From: DASWUD01 sp036401755
GTDB lineage: Bacteria; Pseudomonadota; Gammaproteobacteria; Thiohalomonadales; Thiohalomonadaceae
Length of the DNA: 20,563 bases
Assembly: GCA_036401755.1 (NCBI GenBank)
Contig: DASWUD010000243.1
Span: 1-20,563, forward strand
Direction of reading: 5' to 3'
Within the stretch, counting starts at the first letter, position 1; each line of letters starts with the position of its first letter. The position numbers were made by a program, and so were the translations under genes. The notes below the pieces were generated by a model. It had not been told where the DNA came from and did not search any database. It saw nothing but the letters and a program-made list of their open reading frames with translations. Positions 1-6,734 of the stretch are shown piece by piece.

Positions 1-921
1 CCGCTGGAGATGCTGCGCGGACTCGACATCGACGGCACCGCGCGCATCGGCAAGCTCAAGGTGATGAACCTGCGCACCGAAGCGATCATCGTCACGGTCA
101 ACGCCAAGGAGGGACTGTTCCGCATCCATCCCCTCGGCGCCAAGCTCTATCAGGGCAGCTACAGCGGCAACATCACCTTTGACGTACGTGGCGACAAGCC
201 ACTGCTCGGCCTTGATGAAAAGCTGAGCGGCGTACAGGCCGGTCCGCTGCTCAAGGACTTCATGGGCGAGGACTATGTCACCGGCAAGGCGAACGTGACG
301 GCGAAGATCACCGCGCGCGGTCTGGAGCCCTCTGCGATCCGCAAATCGCTCAATGGCACCGCCTCGTTCAGTTTCGAAAACGGCGCGGTGAAGGGGATCA
401 ACATCGCGCAGCTGATCCGCGACGGTTATGCGAAATACAAAAAGCAGCCGGGTGCATCGGAGCAGGCCAAGCAGACCGACTTCGCCGAACTGCGTGGCAG
501 TGTGGTGATCCATGACGGTCTGGTGCTCAATGACGACCTCTCTGCCAAGACACCACTGTTCCGCATCGGCGGCAAGGGCAATGTCCATCTGGTAAAGGAG
601 AGCATCGACTACCACGTCGAGGCGGCGGTGGTCGGCTCCCTCGAAGGACAGGGCGGTAAGGAGATCAAGGATCTGAAGGGGCTCACCGTGCCCATCAAGA
701 TCAGTGGCACCTTCAGCGAACCGAAGTTCTCTCTCGACATGGCTTCGCTGTTCGATGCCAAGGCGAAGGCCGCCCTCGAAGCGGAGAAGAAGAAGGCCGC
801 AGCGGCGCTCGATGCCGAGAAGAAGAAGGCGGCAGAGGCGCTGAAGAAACGTCAGGATGAGGAGAAAAAGCGCCTCGAAGAGGGGGCGAAAAAGAAGCTG
901 AAAAACATGCTCAAGTTCTGA
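1..921 (+). CDS. AsmA family protein, C-terminal part (5' end outside window)
   Basis: The reading frame is open from base 1, so the ATG at 10 is internal and only the last ~306 codons are present. The visible part resembles the C-terminal region of AsmA-family proteins: beta-rich repeats followed by the typical stretch on a core built for gain of a hydrophobic groove (GTASFSFENGAVKGINIAQLIR, interrupted here to keep it short: GTASFSFENG then GINIAQLIR, about residues 120-140) and a late LTVPIKISGTFSEPKFSLD block. AsmA-family proteins are inner-membrane-anchored periplasmic proteins linked to outer-membrane homeostasis and phospholipid transport. The last ~55 residues are a Lys/Ala/Glu-rich helical tail with a twice repeated AEKKKAA unit, probably a charged coiled coil. 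The stop codon overlaps the mutY start by one base (TGATG), which suggests translational coupling. The family call is firm; the exact paralogue is not known because the N-terminus is missing. Confidence 0.85.
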   Translation, partial: PLEMLRGLDIDGTARIGKLKVMNLRTEAIIVTVNAKEGLFRIHPLGAKLYQGSYSGNITFDVRGDKPLLGLDEKLSGVQAGPLLKDFMGEDYVTGKANVTAKITARGLEPSAIRKSLNGTASFSFENGAVKGINIAQLIRDGYAKYKKQPGASEQAKQTDFAELRGSVVIHDGLVLNDDLSAKTPLFRIGGKGNVHLVKESIDYHVEAAVVGSLEGQGGKEIKDLKGLTVPIKISGTFSEPKFSLDMASLFDAKAKAALEAEKKKAAAALDAEKKKAAEALKKRQDEEKKRLEEGAKKKLKNMLKF

Positions 922-1988
922 TGAGCAATGAGCCCTTCGCCGCGCGCCTGCTCGCCTGGTTCGATAAGCATGGCCGCACGGACCTCCCCTGGCAGCACGA
1001 CCCCACACCCTACCGGGTGTGGGTGTCGGAGGTGATGCTGCAACAGACCCAGGTGGTGACCGTCATCCCCTATTACCTGCGCTTCCTGGCGCGCTTCCCC
1101 ACCCTGGCAGCACTGGCCGACGCCGCGCTCGATGAAGTGCTCGCCCACTGGAGCGGTCTCGGCTACTACAGCCGCGCGCGCCATCTGCATCGTGCCGCAC
1201 AACTGATTCGCGATCGCCACCAGGGCCAGTTTCCCGCACAGCTTGAGGAGGTGATGGCGCTGCCGGGCATCGGCCGCTCCACCGCCGGTGCGATCCTCGC
1301 GCTGGCACTCCAGCAGCGCCACCCCATCCTCGATGGCAACGTCAAGCGCGTGTTGTGTCGCCACCACGCGCTGGAGGGGTGGCCGGGCGCCCCGGCGGTG
1401 GAGAAACAGCTGTGGCAACTGGCAGAAGCACTCACACCGCATCAGCGGGTCGCCGCCTATACCCAGGCGATCATGGATCTCGGCGCGACACTCTGCACGC
1501 GCAGCCGTCCGCGCTGCGAGCAGTGCCCGCTGCATGAAGATTGTCGGGCCCGTGCCACGGGTGCAGCATCCCGCTTCCCGCAACCCAAACCGCGCAAAGC
1601 TCTGCCGATACGCACTACCACCCTGCTGTTGGTGATCGATGAGGCAGGAGAACTTCTTCTTGAGCAGCGCCCGCCCACCGGGATCTGGGGCGGGCTCTGG
1701 TCGCTGCCGGAGCTCTCCGCCGATGCAACGCCGGAGGAGTGGAGCGACAAACAGCAGCTTCTGCTCCGGGCGCACCACAGCCATGCACCGTTTCGCCACA
1801 CCTTCAGCCACTTCCATCTTGACATCACCCCGCTGGAACTGCGGGTTTGCGTCGCCTCCGGTGATGCAGTCATGGAACCTGCCGGGCGGGTCTGGTATAA
1901 ACCTTCGGCAATTGAGCAACTCGGGTTGCCCGCGCCGGTCCGGCGTATGCTGGAGCAACTGACCCCAACAATGAGGAACCATCAATGA
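921..1988 (+). CDS. mutY: A/G-specific adenine DNA glycosylase MutY
   Basis: Base-excision repair enzyme that removes adenine mispaired with 8-oxoguanine or guanine. The 355-residue length suits the family. The landmarks fall at the same numbers as in E. coli MutY: catalytic Glu37 in SEVMLQQTQV, helix-hairpin-helix LPGIGRSTAGAI at about 114-125, catalytic Asp138 in LDGNVKRVL, and the [4Fe-4S] ligands Cys192, Cys199, Cys202 and Cys208 with the usual 6-2-5 spacing. The part after residue ~225 is the NUDIX-like domain that recognises 8-oxoG (GIWGGLWSLPE). The start overlaps the AsmA-gene stop by one base and the end overlaps the yggX start by four bases (ATGA), so the three genes are probably one transcript. 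No strong ribosome-binding site precedes the ATG, which fits coupled translation. Confidence 0.97.
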   Translation: MSNEPFAARLLAWFDKHGRTDLPWQHDPTPYRVWVSEVMLQQTQVVTVIPYYLRFLARFPTLAALADAALDEVLAHWSGLGYYSRARHLHRAAQLIRDRHQGQFPAQLEEVMALPGIGRSTAGAILALALQQRHPILDGNVKRVLCRHHALEGWPGAPAVEKQLWQLAEALTPHQRVAAYTQAIMDLGATLCTRSRPRCEQCPLHEDCRARATGAASRFPQPKPRKALPIRTTTLLLVIDEAGELLLEQRPPTGIWGGLWSLPELSADATPEEWSDKQQLLLRAHHSHAPFRHTFSHFHLDITPLELRVCVASGDAVMEPAGRVWYKPSAIEQLGLPAPVRRMLEQLTPTMRNHQ

Positions 1989-2257
1989 CCCGCATGGTGA
2001 ACTGCGTCAAACTCGGTAAGGAAGCGGAAGGACTGGAGCGCCAGCCCTATCCCGGCGAACTCGGCAAACGCATCTTCGACAACGTCTCCAAGGAGGCATG
2101 GCAACTCTGGTTGCGCCAGCAGACCATGCTCATCAACGAGTACCGCCTCACCCCGGTCGACCCCAAGCACCGTGCCATGCTCGAAAAGGAGATGGAGCGC
2201 TTCTTCTTTGGTGAAGGCGGCAGCAAACCGGAGGGCTACGTTCCGCCCAGTGCCTGA
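1985..2257 (+). CDS. yggX: Probable Fe(II)-trafficking protein YggX
   Basis: Small cytoplasmic protein of 90 residues, the usual family length. YggX proteins are implicated in iron trafficking and in protecting Fe-S clusters from oxidants. The family signature is clear: a cysteine at position 7 (the reactive Cys7 of E. coli YggX), KEAEGLERQPYPGELGKRI, SKEAWQLW, QTMLINEYRL and a terminal EGYVPP. The ATG overlaps the mutY stop by four bases and has a GAGGA ribosome-binding site in the end of mutY. Pairing with mutY, an Fe-S enzyme, is conserved in gammaproteobacteria and suggests a shared role under oxidative stress. Confidence 0.96.
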   Translation: MTRMVNCVKLGKEAEGLERQPYPGELGKRIFDNVSKEAWQLWLRQQTMLINEYRLTPVDPKHRAMLEKEMERFFFGEGGSKPEGYVPPSA

Positions 2258-2306
2258 CTTTTTGGCTTGACTTGGCATTCCATAGCGGCTTAAATAGCCG
2301 CCTTTC

Positions 2307-2382
2307 GGCCAGGTAGCTCAGTTGGTAGAGCAGCGGATTGAAAATCCGCGTGTCGACGGTTCGATTCCGCCCCTGGCCACCA
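2307..2382 (+). tRNA. tRNA-Phe (anticodon GAA)
   Basis: A complete 76-base cloverleaf with the CCA end encoded. The acceptor stem GGCCAGG/CCTGGCC is perfect, the D-stem is GCTC/GAGC, the anticodon stem GCGGA/TCCGC encloses loop TTGAAAA with anticodon GAA, and the variable loop is GTGTC. The T-arm is GACGG-TTCGATT-CCGCC, which gives an A·C mismatch at positions 50·64; a G at position 50 would make it perfect. It follows yggX by about 50 bases and is followed by a strong terminator. tRNA genes of this position are common integration sites, but I found no second copy of its 3' end in the window. Confidence 0.97.
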
Positions 2383-2397
2383 TACTGTATCTTCCTC

Positions 2398-2424
2398 AAA
2401 AAACCCGCCTTGTGCGGGTTTTTT
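2398..2424 (+). terminator. Intrinsic terminator after tRNA-Phe
   Basis: Stem CCCGC (2404-2408) / GCGGG (2414-2418) with loop CTTGT. It is preceded by six A and followed by six T, so the A/T runs can extend the stem. The symmetric A- and T-tracts mean it could work on both strands. It starts 16 bases after the tRNA. Confidence 0.9.
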
Positions 2425-2718
2425 GTTCTCTGCCCCTCCTCTCCGCAGCACCCCCTGCGCCCTTGCTCGTTCCCCCGTGTTTCTAACGAGCTGTTCTAAA
2501 TCCTGAAAACACATGGGCTCTCGCAAGGCGCCAAAGATCGCCAAGAGATATTCCGAGAATGAAATTGGGAAAACGCTCTCTTGGCGTCGTGGCGAAGTTA
2601 TCCCAAGTATCTCGCGGATCGTAAGTGCATCTGCCATCTTTCCCAAGGGCACGCCAAGGTTGATAATCCCATGATGTCAGGCGGTTGCTCCCTCCTCCAA
2701 TTTTTCACAAAGAGTCCG
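2425..2718. other. Intergenic stretch between tRNA-Phe terminator and DUF1287 gene
   Basis: About 290 bases with no convincing gene. The only structure I can point to is a 9-base inverted repeat, CGCCAAGAG at 2539-2547 and CTCTTGGCG at 2578-2586, separated by 30 bases. It could be an operator pair or chance. An open frame on the minus strand runs through here into the tRNA, but its tRNA-antisense part is a well-known spurious peptide. An in-frame extension of the DUF1287 frame back to 2581 lacks a ribosome-binding site and has no signal-peptide logic. Confidence 0.5.
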
Positions 2719-3318
2719 ATGTCAAAACGGCTCGCCATTCTGCTTTTGTCATGGCTTGTTGCCTCTGTGCACGCTGCCAGCGCCGCTCCGGCAACACCGC
2801 TCGTGGAGGCGGCGCGCGCCCAAATAGGCGTAACGATTATCTACGATGCAAGTTACAAAGCCCTTAGCTATCCAAACGGCGACGTCCTACCCGATCGGGG
2901 TGTCTGCACCGACGTACTCATCCGCGCGCTACGCACGGCGTACCATTTTGATCTGCAACAGCGGCTCCACGAGGATATGCGTGTCCACTTTGGCGACTAC
3001 CCACAGGCCTGGGGGCTGAAACACGCCGACAGCAATATCGATCACCGCCGTGTTCCCAATCTCCAGGCCTTCTTCAGACGCAAGGGGTGGGAGTTACCCA
3101 TTTCCGACCAGCCATCGGGCTATTTGCCGGGTGACATCGTGACCAGTCTCATCCCGCCCCACCTGCCGCACATCATGATTGTCAGTGACAGGAAGAGCGC
3201 TACGGGTCACCCACTCGTCATTCACAATATCGGCGCCGGCACTCGGGAGGAGGAGATGCTGTTCCGCTATCCCATCACCGGACACTACCGGCTAAAGCTG
3301 GCGCGCTCCCATCCTTGA
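2719..3318 (+). CDS. Exported DUF1287 family protein (YijF-like)
   Basis: A 199-residue protein whose body matches the DUF1287 family (E. coli YijF and relatives), whose function is not established. The start is placed at 2719 because it gives a clean signal peptide (MSKRLAILLLSWLVASVHA, cleavage near residue 20-23) with a weak AAAGAG site upstream; the frame is open further back to 2581 but that stretch is unlike any export signal. Family landmarks: YDASYKALSYPNGDV (42-56), GVCTDVLIRALR (61-72) with Cys63, LHEDM (83-87), NIDHRRVPNLQAFF (106-119), PGDIV (137-141), LPHIMIVSD (149-157) and VIHNIGAG (167-174). The Cys, then His151 and His169, are placed like a NlpC/P60-type Cys/His peptidase; a cell-wall-related activity is inference. 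It stands alone after the tRNA terminator. Confidence 0.9.
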   Translation: MSKRLAILLLSWLVASVHAASAAPATPLVEAARAQIGVTIIYDASYKALSYPNGDVLPDRGVCTDVLIRALRTAYHFDLQQRLHEDMRVHFGDYPQAWGLKHADSNIDHRRVPNLQAFFRRKGWELPISDQPSGYLPGDIVTSLIPPHLPHIMIVSDRKSATGHPLVIHNIGAGTREEEMLFRYPITGHYRLKLARSHP

Positions 3319-3375
3319 CGGTCATTGAACCGTTGCACCCTGCACCGGCATCATCCGCATTGCCCCATCGCTGAT

Positions 3376-3404
3376 TTGACGTAAATTCACACGTTCCTTA
3401 CGAT
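3376..3404 (+). promoter_or_regulatory. Putative sigma-70 promoter for the acidic 78-aa gene
   Basis: TTGACG at 3376-3381, a 17-base spacer, then TACGAT at 3399-3404. This is close to the TTGACA / TATAAT consensus with ideal spacing and lies about 47 bases upstream of the ATG at 3451. No transcript data support it. Confidence 0.5.
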
Positions 3405-3450
3405 ATCCCGCACTATCTGCCAGTACATAACAACAAAACGGGAGCATAGA

Positions 3451-3687
3451 ATGATCAAACTGTTGAACAAGGAGACCGGTGAGCAAATCGGTACCCTCAC
3501 CGAGGAACAGCTTCAATATCTCGTAGACGAGCTGGAAGAGGAGAGCAACGACGATCAGGATTACTGGCTGAATCGTGCACAGGTAGAGATCTTCAAGGAT
3601 AACGGCGCGGATCCCGCACTGCTCCTCATGCTCGAAACGGCCTTGGGTGAGGGCGAGGAGCTGGAGGTTTGCTGGGAGCGCAGCTAA
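3451..3687 (+). CDS. Conserved small acidic protein of unknown function
   Basis: 78 residues, strongly acidic (runs such as ELEEESNDD and GEGEELE), no signal peptide and no membrane segment, so probably cytoplasmic. The start has a GGGAG ribosome-binding site at a good distance and a candidate promoter just upstream. I recall near-identical small proteins in other gammaproteobacteria that some annotations carry as galactosyldiacylglycerol synthase; at 78 residues with no glycosyltransferase motif that name is not credible. The layout is a short beta-turn opening (LLNKETGEQIGTL), an acidic helix (EEQLQYLVDELEEE), a NRAQVEIFKDNGADP helix-cap and a last helix. Function unknown. A weak hairpin, GCAGAAA 3706-3712 / TTTCTGC 3727-3733, follows the stop but lacks a T-tract. 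Confidence 0.8.
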   Translation: MIKLLNKETGEQIGTLTEEQLQYLVDELEEESNDDQDYWLNRAQVEIFKDNGADPALLLMLETALGEGEELEVCWERS

Positions 3688-3826
3688 CCCGCGATACGTC
3701 AGAAAGCAGAAATACATTTCCTCTATTTTCTGCGCACGCCAGAAAAGAGCAAACGCTAGGCGACAGTTTTGCCCCGATGCCGCCTATCCGAATAATATAC
3801 GGGGCAAATATAAATGGGAGAAATGC

Positions 3827-4180
3827 ATGAACTGGTATATGGAAGTGTTAAAAAAATATGCGAACTTCAGTGGCCGCTCGAGGAGAACAGAGTATTGGAT
3901 GTTTACCCTGTTCAACATCATCATATCCGTCGTACTTAGCATTGTGGATGGTGTTGTGGGGACTCTCGGCATCCTCAGCATGCTCTATTTTCTCGCCATC
4001 CTCATTCCCAGCCTCGCCGTGTCAATCCGTCGGCTGCACGATACCAACCGCAGCGGCTGGTGGCTGCTGGTCGGCCTGATTCCGTTCATCGGTGCCATCG
4101 TCCTGCTCGTATTTATGGTGCAAGACAGTCAGCCGAGCACGAACCAGTTTGGTGATAACCCAAAGGCGGTAACGGCCTGA
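3827..4180 (+). CDS. DUF805 family inner-membrane protein
   Basis: 117 residues, typical of DUF805 proteins (YhaH/YhaI type). These are small polytopic inner-membrane proteins whose function is not settled. The start at 3827 has a GGGAG site seven bases upstream; the open frame continues back to 3647, but that part overlaps the preceding gene and is not family-like. Landmarks: FSGRSRRTEYWMFTLFN (about 14-30), two central hydrophobic segments, the signature SIRRLHDTNRSGWWLLVGLIP (split here only by description, about 66-86), a third membrane segment, and the C-terminal DSQPSTNQFGDNPK. A weak promoter-like TTGCCC (3769) / TAATAT (3793) pair lies upstream. The neighbours do not point to a role. 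Confidence 0.92.
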   Translation: MNWYMEVLKKYANFSGRSRRTEYWMFTLFNIIISVVLSIVDGVVGTLGILSMLYFLAILIPSLAVSIRRLHDTNRSGWWLLVGLIPFIGAIVLLVFMVQDSQPSTNQFGDNPKAVTA

Positions 4181-4187
4181 CCTGCTC

Positions 4188-4216
4188 TCCAGCGGGCGGA
4201 GACTCCGCCCGCTGGA
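4188..4216 (+). terminator. Perfect 13-bp hairpin after the DUF805 gene
   Basis: TCCAGCGGGCGGA (4188-4200) and its exact complement TCCGCCCGCTGGA (4204-4216) with a 3-base loop GAC. It begins seven bases after the DUF805 stop, which suits a terminator, but the downstream tract is only ATTTCC. It could work as a weak terminator or mRNA stabiliser. Confidence 0.6.
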
Positions 4217-4286
4217 ATTTCCGCAAATGGATTTCAACAATTCGGCGCGCTTTCAACCCTTCACCACTAGGCAACCAAACCACATA

Positions 4287-4994
4287 ATGGATAGAGCGCA
4301 CGAGCAGCCACCCCTCCCCGCCGGTGATTTTTCCAACTGGCTTCTCCAGGCGCGAAATGCCCTGTTAGGCGACAGCGGTATGGAGGTGGCTTGCGGTGAT
4401 TGCATCGGTTGCTGTAGCTCTTCCTACTTCATCCACATCCAGCCCCAGGAGACACAGGCGATTGGCCTGATTCGCAAGGAGCTTCTGTTCCCGGCGCCCG
4501 GCATGCCAAAGGATCATTTGTTGATGGGGTACGACAGGCATGGACTCTGTCCCATGCTGGATAAGGGCAGCTGCACCATCTACGCGCATCGCCCGCAAAC
4601 CTGTCGCAACTACGATTGCCGCATATTCAGCGCCGCCGGGATCGCTGCAGGTGATGCGAAGAAGTCGATAATCAACCAGCGCGTGGCGCGCTGGAGCTTC
4701 AGTTATCCATCCACTCTTGATCGGCAGCAACATCTCGCGGTCCAGGCCGCCGCAAAGTTCATCCGCGACCATGCTGACTCTTTTCCCGACGGGCGCGTGC
4801 CAGACAACCCCAGCCAGTTGGCCATCCTGGCGCTCAAGGTTTACGAGGTTTTCCTGACACGCGATGGCGTGGTAACTCCAGCGGGTGACTCCGCTGCCAA
4901 TCTCGCCATTGCCCAGGCCATCGTCGCCGCCAGCAGAGCGTTTGACGCGCAGATGCCGGCATTGATACGCGCCCCTAACAGACAAACTTCCTGA
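4287..4994 (+). CDS. YkgJ-family cysteine cluster protein
   Basis: Cytoplasmic protein with the CxxCxxCC cluster of the YkgJ family (PF03692), thought to bind zinc or an iron-sulfur cluster. Counting from the upstream ATG at 4227, the cysteines are Cys56, Cys59, Cys62 and Cys63 (CGDCIGCC), Cys108 (GLCPML), Cys116 (SCTIYAHRPQTC), Cys126 and Cys131 (CRNYDC). That makes eight in the family pattern. I prefer the start at 4287 (MDRAHEQPP): the 20 codons before it include rare AGG and ATA, and the ATG at 4227 sits ten bases after a 13-bp hairpin that would bury its ribosome-binding site. Neither start has a strong Shine-Dalgarno. The C-terminal third (after about residue 150) is helical and without motifs. 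The stop codon directly abuts the stop of the convergent murI gene. Function unknown. Confidence 0.88.
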   Translation: MDRAHEQPPLPAGDFSNWLLQARNALLGDSGMEVACGDCIGCCSSSYFIHIQPQETQAIGLIRKELLFPAPGMPKDHLLMGYDRHGLCPMLDKGSCTIYAHRPQTCRNYDCRIFSAAGIAAGDAKKSIINQRVARWSFSYPSTLDRQQHLAVQAAAKFIRDHADSFPDGRVPDNPSQLAILALKVYEVFLTRDGVVTPAGDSAANLAIAQAIVAASRAFDAQMPALIRAPNRQTS

Positions 4995-5807
4995 TTATCC
5001 CAAACGCTCCAGCGTCACTGCACTGCCCCACAGCGTGGTAAACAATGGTTGCAGAGCAGCAGGCTCACCGCTGGTAAAGTGGCGCACACTGCCGGCGTTG
5101 ACGCAGTTGGTAATGGCGTGTTCACGCAGCAGGTGCTCGACGTGGCGGGCGACAGCGGGCCCGGTGTCGATCACCTGGATATGCGGCCCGGTGATCTGTT
5201 CGATGAGCGGTTGCACAAATGGGTAGTGGGTGCAGCCGAGCACAATGGTATCGACCTGCTGCTTAAGCAGCGGCAGCAGAAAGCGCTGCAGCATGGCGCG
5301 TGTTTCGCTGCCGTGCAGCTCGCCGCGCTCGATTTGCTCCACCAGACCAGGGCAGGGTTGCAGGATCACCTCGGCGCCGGCGCCGTAGCGCTCCAGCAGC
5401 GTGGCAAACTTGCTGCTGCGCAGCGTTCCGGCGGTGGCGAGGATGCCGACGCGCCGCGCGCGGCTGTAGGTGACCGCGGGCTTTACCCCCGGCTCCATGC
5501 CGACGATGGGCAGCGCATAGTGGGCGCGCAGCTCGTGGATCGCCGCAGCGGTGGCGGTGTTGCACGCCACCACCAGCAGCTTGGCACCGAGCTCAATCAA
5601 GCGCTGCGCGATGTAGAAAGAGCGTTCGCGCACCAGCGCGGCGGGTTTGTCGCCGTAGGGGATATAGGCGTTGTCGGCCACATAGAGCAGATGCTCGTGG
5701 GGCAGACGTGCGTGGAGATGGCGCAACACCGACAACCCGCCGACACCGGAGTCGAAGACGCCGATGGGGCGCGGATCGGAATCAGCTGCGATTGCTGGGG
5801 CAGTCAT
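4995..5807 (-). CDS. murI: Glutamate racemase MurI
   Basis: Converts L-glutamate to D-glutamate for peptidoglycan precursors, in the cytoplasm and without cofactor. The 270-residue length is normal. Both halves of the active site are present: FDSGVGGLSV with Asp19 and Ser20, VACNTATA with catalytic Cys82, and LGCTHYPF with catalytic Cys192 and His194. It is the last gene of a minus-strand trio, starting three bases after the stop of the 135-aa gene, so it is probably translated by coupling; no clear ribosome-binding site is visible. The stop codon abuts the stop of the YkgJ-type gene on the other strand with no base between, leaving no room for a terminator that does not lie inside a coding region. 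Confidence 0.97.
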   Translation of the reverse strand: MTAPAIAADSDPRPIGVFDSGVGGLSVLRHLHARLPHEHLLYVADNAYIPYGDKPAALVRERSFYIAQRLIELGAKLLVVACNTATAAAIHELRAHYALPIVGMEPGVKPAVTYSRARRVGILATAGTLRSSKFATLLERYGAGAEVILQPCPGLVEQIERGELHGSETRAMLQRFLLPLLKQQVDTIVLGCTHYPFVQPLIEQITGPHIQVIDTGPAVARHVEHLLREHAITNCVNAGSVRHFTSGEPAALQPLFTTLWGSAVTLERLG

Positions 5808-5810
5808 GGC

Positions 5811-6218
5811 TTAGTCTGCTCGCTGCTTATTGCGCGCGGTGAGCGCCTCTTGCAGCAACGCCGCGAGTTCACTCTCCTTCACCGGCAGCTGCACTATGCC
5901 GTACAGCGGATAGATGGCGTTGAGCTGCGCCACATGCTGCAGCTCGCCCTTGTCGACCAATACGATCACCTTCGCCGTGCTACCGTACTTCACCAGCGAG
6001 CTGAGCAGCACATCGAGGTTGCTGATGTTGGTAGCCTGGTAGTAGGTGCTGAAGGCGTAGACGAAGTCGGCGACGATAATGTCGGGCTGCTGCTTCTTGA
6101 GCTGCGCGATCGCCTTGCGCTGCGAATCGAGCCGCACCTCCTCGATACCAAGGCGTTGATAGAGCGCCGTGAGGTTGGGGTGACGCGGTGAATCGACGAC
6201 AGAGAAGAGCAGCGGCAT
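5811..6218 (-). CDS. Conserved hypothetical protein, receiver/flavodoxin-like pattern
   Basis: 135 residues; I do not recognise a named family. The pattern alternates beta strands and helices: an N-terminal strand (MPLLFSVVDS), a LKKQQPDIIVADFVYAF segment (about 40-56) like the second or third strand of a CheY-type or flavodoxin-type Rossmann-like fold, KVIVLVDKG (82-91) as a further strand, and IVQLPVKESELAALLQEAL (108-126) resembling the last strand and helix of a receiver domain, where a Lys often precedes the Pro. No phosphoryl-acceptor Asp can be placed with confidence, so a degenerate receiver is only inference. No signal peptide. It lies between a GIY-YIG gene (12-base gap) and murI (3-base gap) on the same strand, so it is very likely co-transcribed with them. 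Confidence 0.8.
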   Translation of the reverse strand: MPLLFSVVDSPRHPNLTALYQRLGIEEVRLDSQRKAIAQLKKQQPDIIVADFVYAFSTYYQATNISNLDVLLSSLVKYGSTAKVIVLVDKGELQHVAQLNAIYPLYGIVQLPVKESELAALLQEALTARNKQRAD

Positions 6219-6230
6219 GGGATATCTCGA

Positions 6231-6503
6231 TCACAATGAACGGTGGCACAGCGCCTGTTTCTGCTGGCGCGTCAGCTTCTTGATGGCCGCCTCGCGGCGT
6301 GCTGCGGCAGCGCGACTCTCCAGCTGTTCACTGTAGACCAGCACCACCGGGCGGCGGCTGCGGGTATAGCGCGCGCCACTGCGATCATCACCATTGTGCT
6401 CGCTGAGGCGGCGTGCCACATCTGTGGTGATTCCGGTGTAGAGCGTGTTGTCGGCGCAGAGCACCATGTAGAGGTACCAGGAGGTGTTGGCGGCGGTGGT
6501 CAT
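6231..6503 (-). CDS. GIY-YIG nuclease-domain protein (UPF0213/YhbQ-like)
   Basis: 90 residues made of a single GIY-YIG domain, the size of the stand-alone YhbQ-type family. Landmarks: WYLYMVLCADNTLYTGIT (9-26) holds the two strands with the GIY/YIG tyrosines (YLY and YTG), followed by RRLSEHN (31-37) with the catalytic-helix Arg, GARYTRSRRPVVLVYSE (43-59) and a C-terminal basic helix with AAARREAAIKKLTRQQK and the conserved Glu. Family members are proposed to act on DNA, but the role of single-domain forms is poorly known. It is the first gene of the minus-strand trio with the 135-aa gene and murI. The ribosome-binding site is weak (GAGGT, too far upstream). Confidence 0.92.
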   Translation of the reverse strand: MTTAANTSWYLYMVLCADNTLYTGITTDVARRLSEHNGDDRSGARYTRSRRPVVLVYSEQLESRAAAARREAAIKKLTRQQKQALCHRSL

Positions 6504-6537
6504 TGGCGGCGATTTTACCTCATGACCGCAGCTGCAG

Positions 6538-6669
6538 TATCCCCTCTCCCTCAGGGATTTATGCCCGCAGGTAGAGGGTTAGGGTGAGGAGAGTCTATTG
6601 CCTCAATGCCTTATAAAACCGCAAAAATCTGATCCCCTCTCCCTAACCCTCCCCCGAAGGGGGAGGGGA
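6538..6669. repeat. REP/BIME-like GC-rich palindromic element pair, copy 1
   Basis: Two palindromic units: 6538-6593 begins TATCCCCTCTCCCTCAGG and ends GAGGGTTAGGGTGAGGAGAG; 6631-6669 begins GATCCCCTCTCCCTAACCCT and closes with GGGGGAGGGGA. They match the widespread CCCTCTCCCTAACCC / GGGTTAGGGTGAGG type of intergenic repeat. The first unit carries an insert with the core GGATTTATGCCCGCAG. Confidence 0.75.
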
Positions 6670-6734
6670 CGCGCGGCTGTGCAGTGTCGCTACACGGTTA
6701 GCTATGCACCAACACCGCAAGGCGTGCATCTGGC

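Noticed and set aside
852..1985. 377-codon open frame antisense to mutY
   Set aside because: A shadow of a GC-rich gene: rich in Arg, Gly, Cys and His, without domain motifs, while mutY on the other strand is certain.
2148..2652. Minus-strand open frames across tRNA-Phe, containing peptides like GAESNRRHADFQSAALPTEL
   Set aside because: This is the familiar spurious translation of the antisense strand of a tRNA gene and is widely mis-annotated; no ribosome-binding site or family supports it.
2581..2718. Upstream extension of the DUF1287 frame
   Set aside because: Starting at 2719 yields a proper signal peptide; the extension would put 46 unrelated residues before it.
2307..4994. Genomic island inserted at tRNA-Phe
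   Set aside because: No integrase and no second copy of the tRNA 3' end were found; the genes downstream do not look like an island.
5049..6191. 380-codon plus-strand frame antisense to murI and the 135-aa gene
   Set aside because: It covers two opposite-strand genes, one of them certain, and has a low-complexity, motif-free translation.
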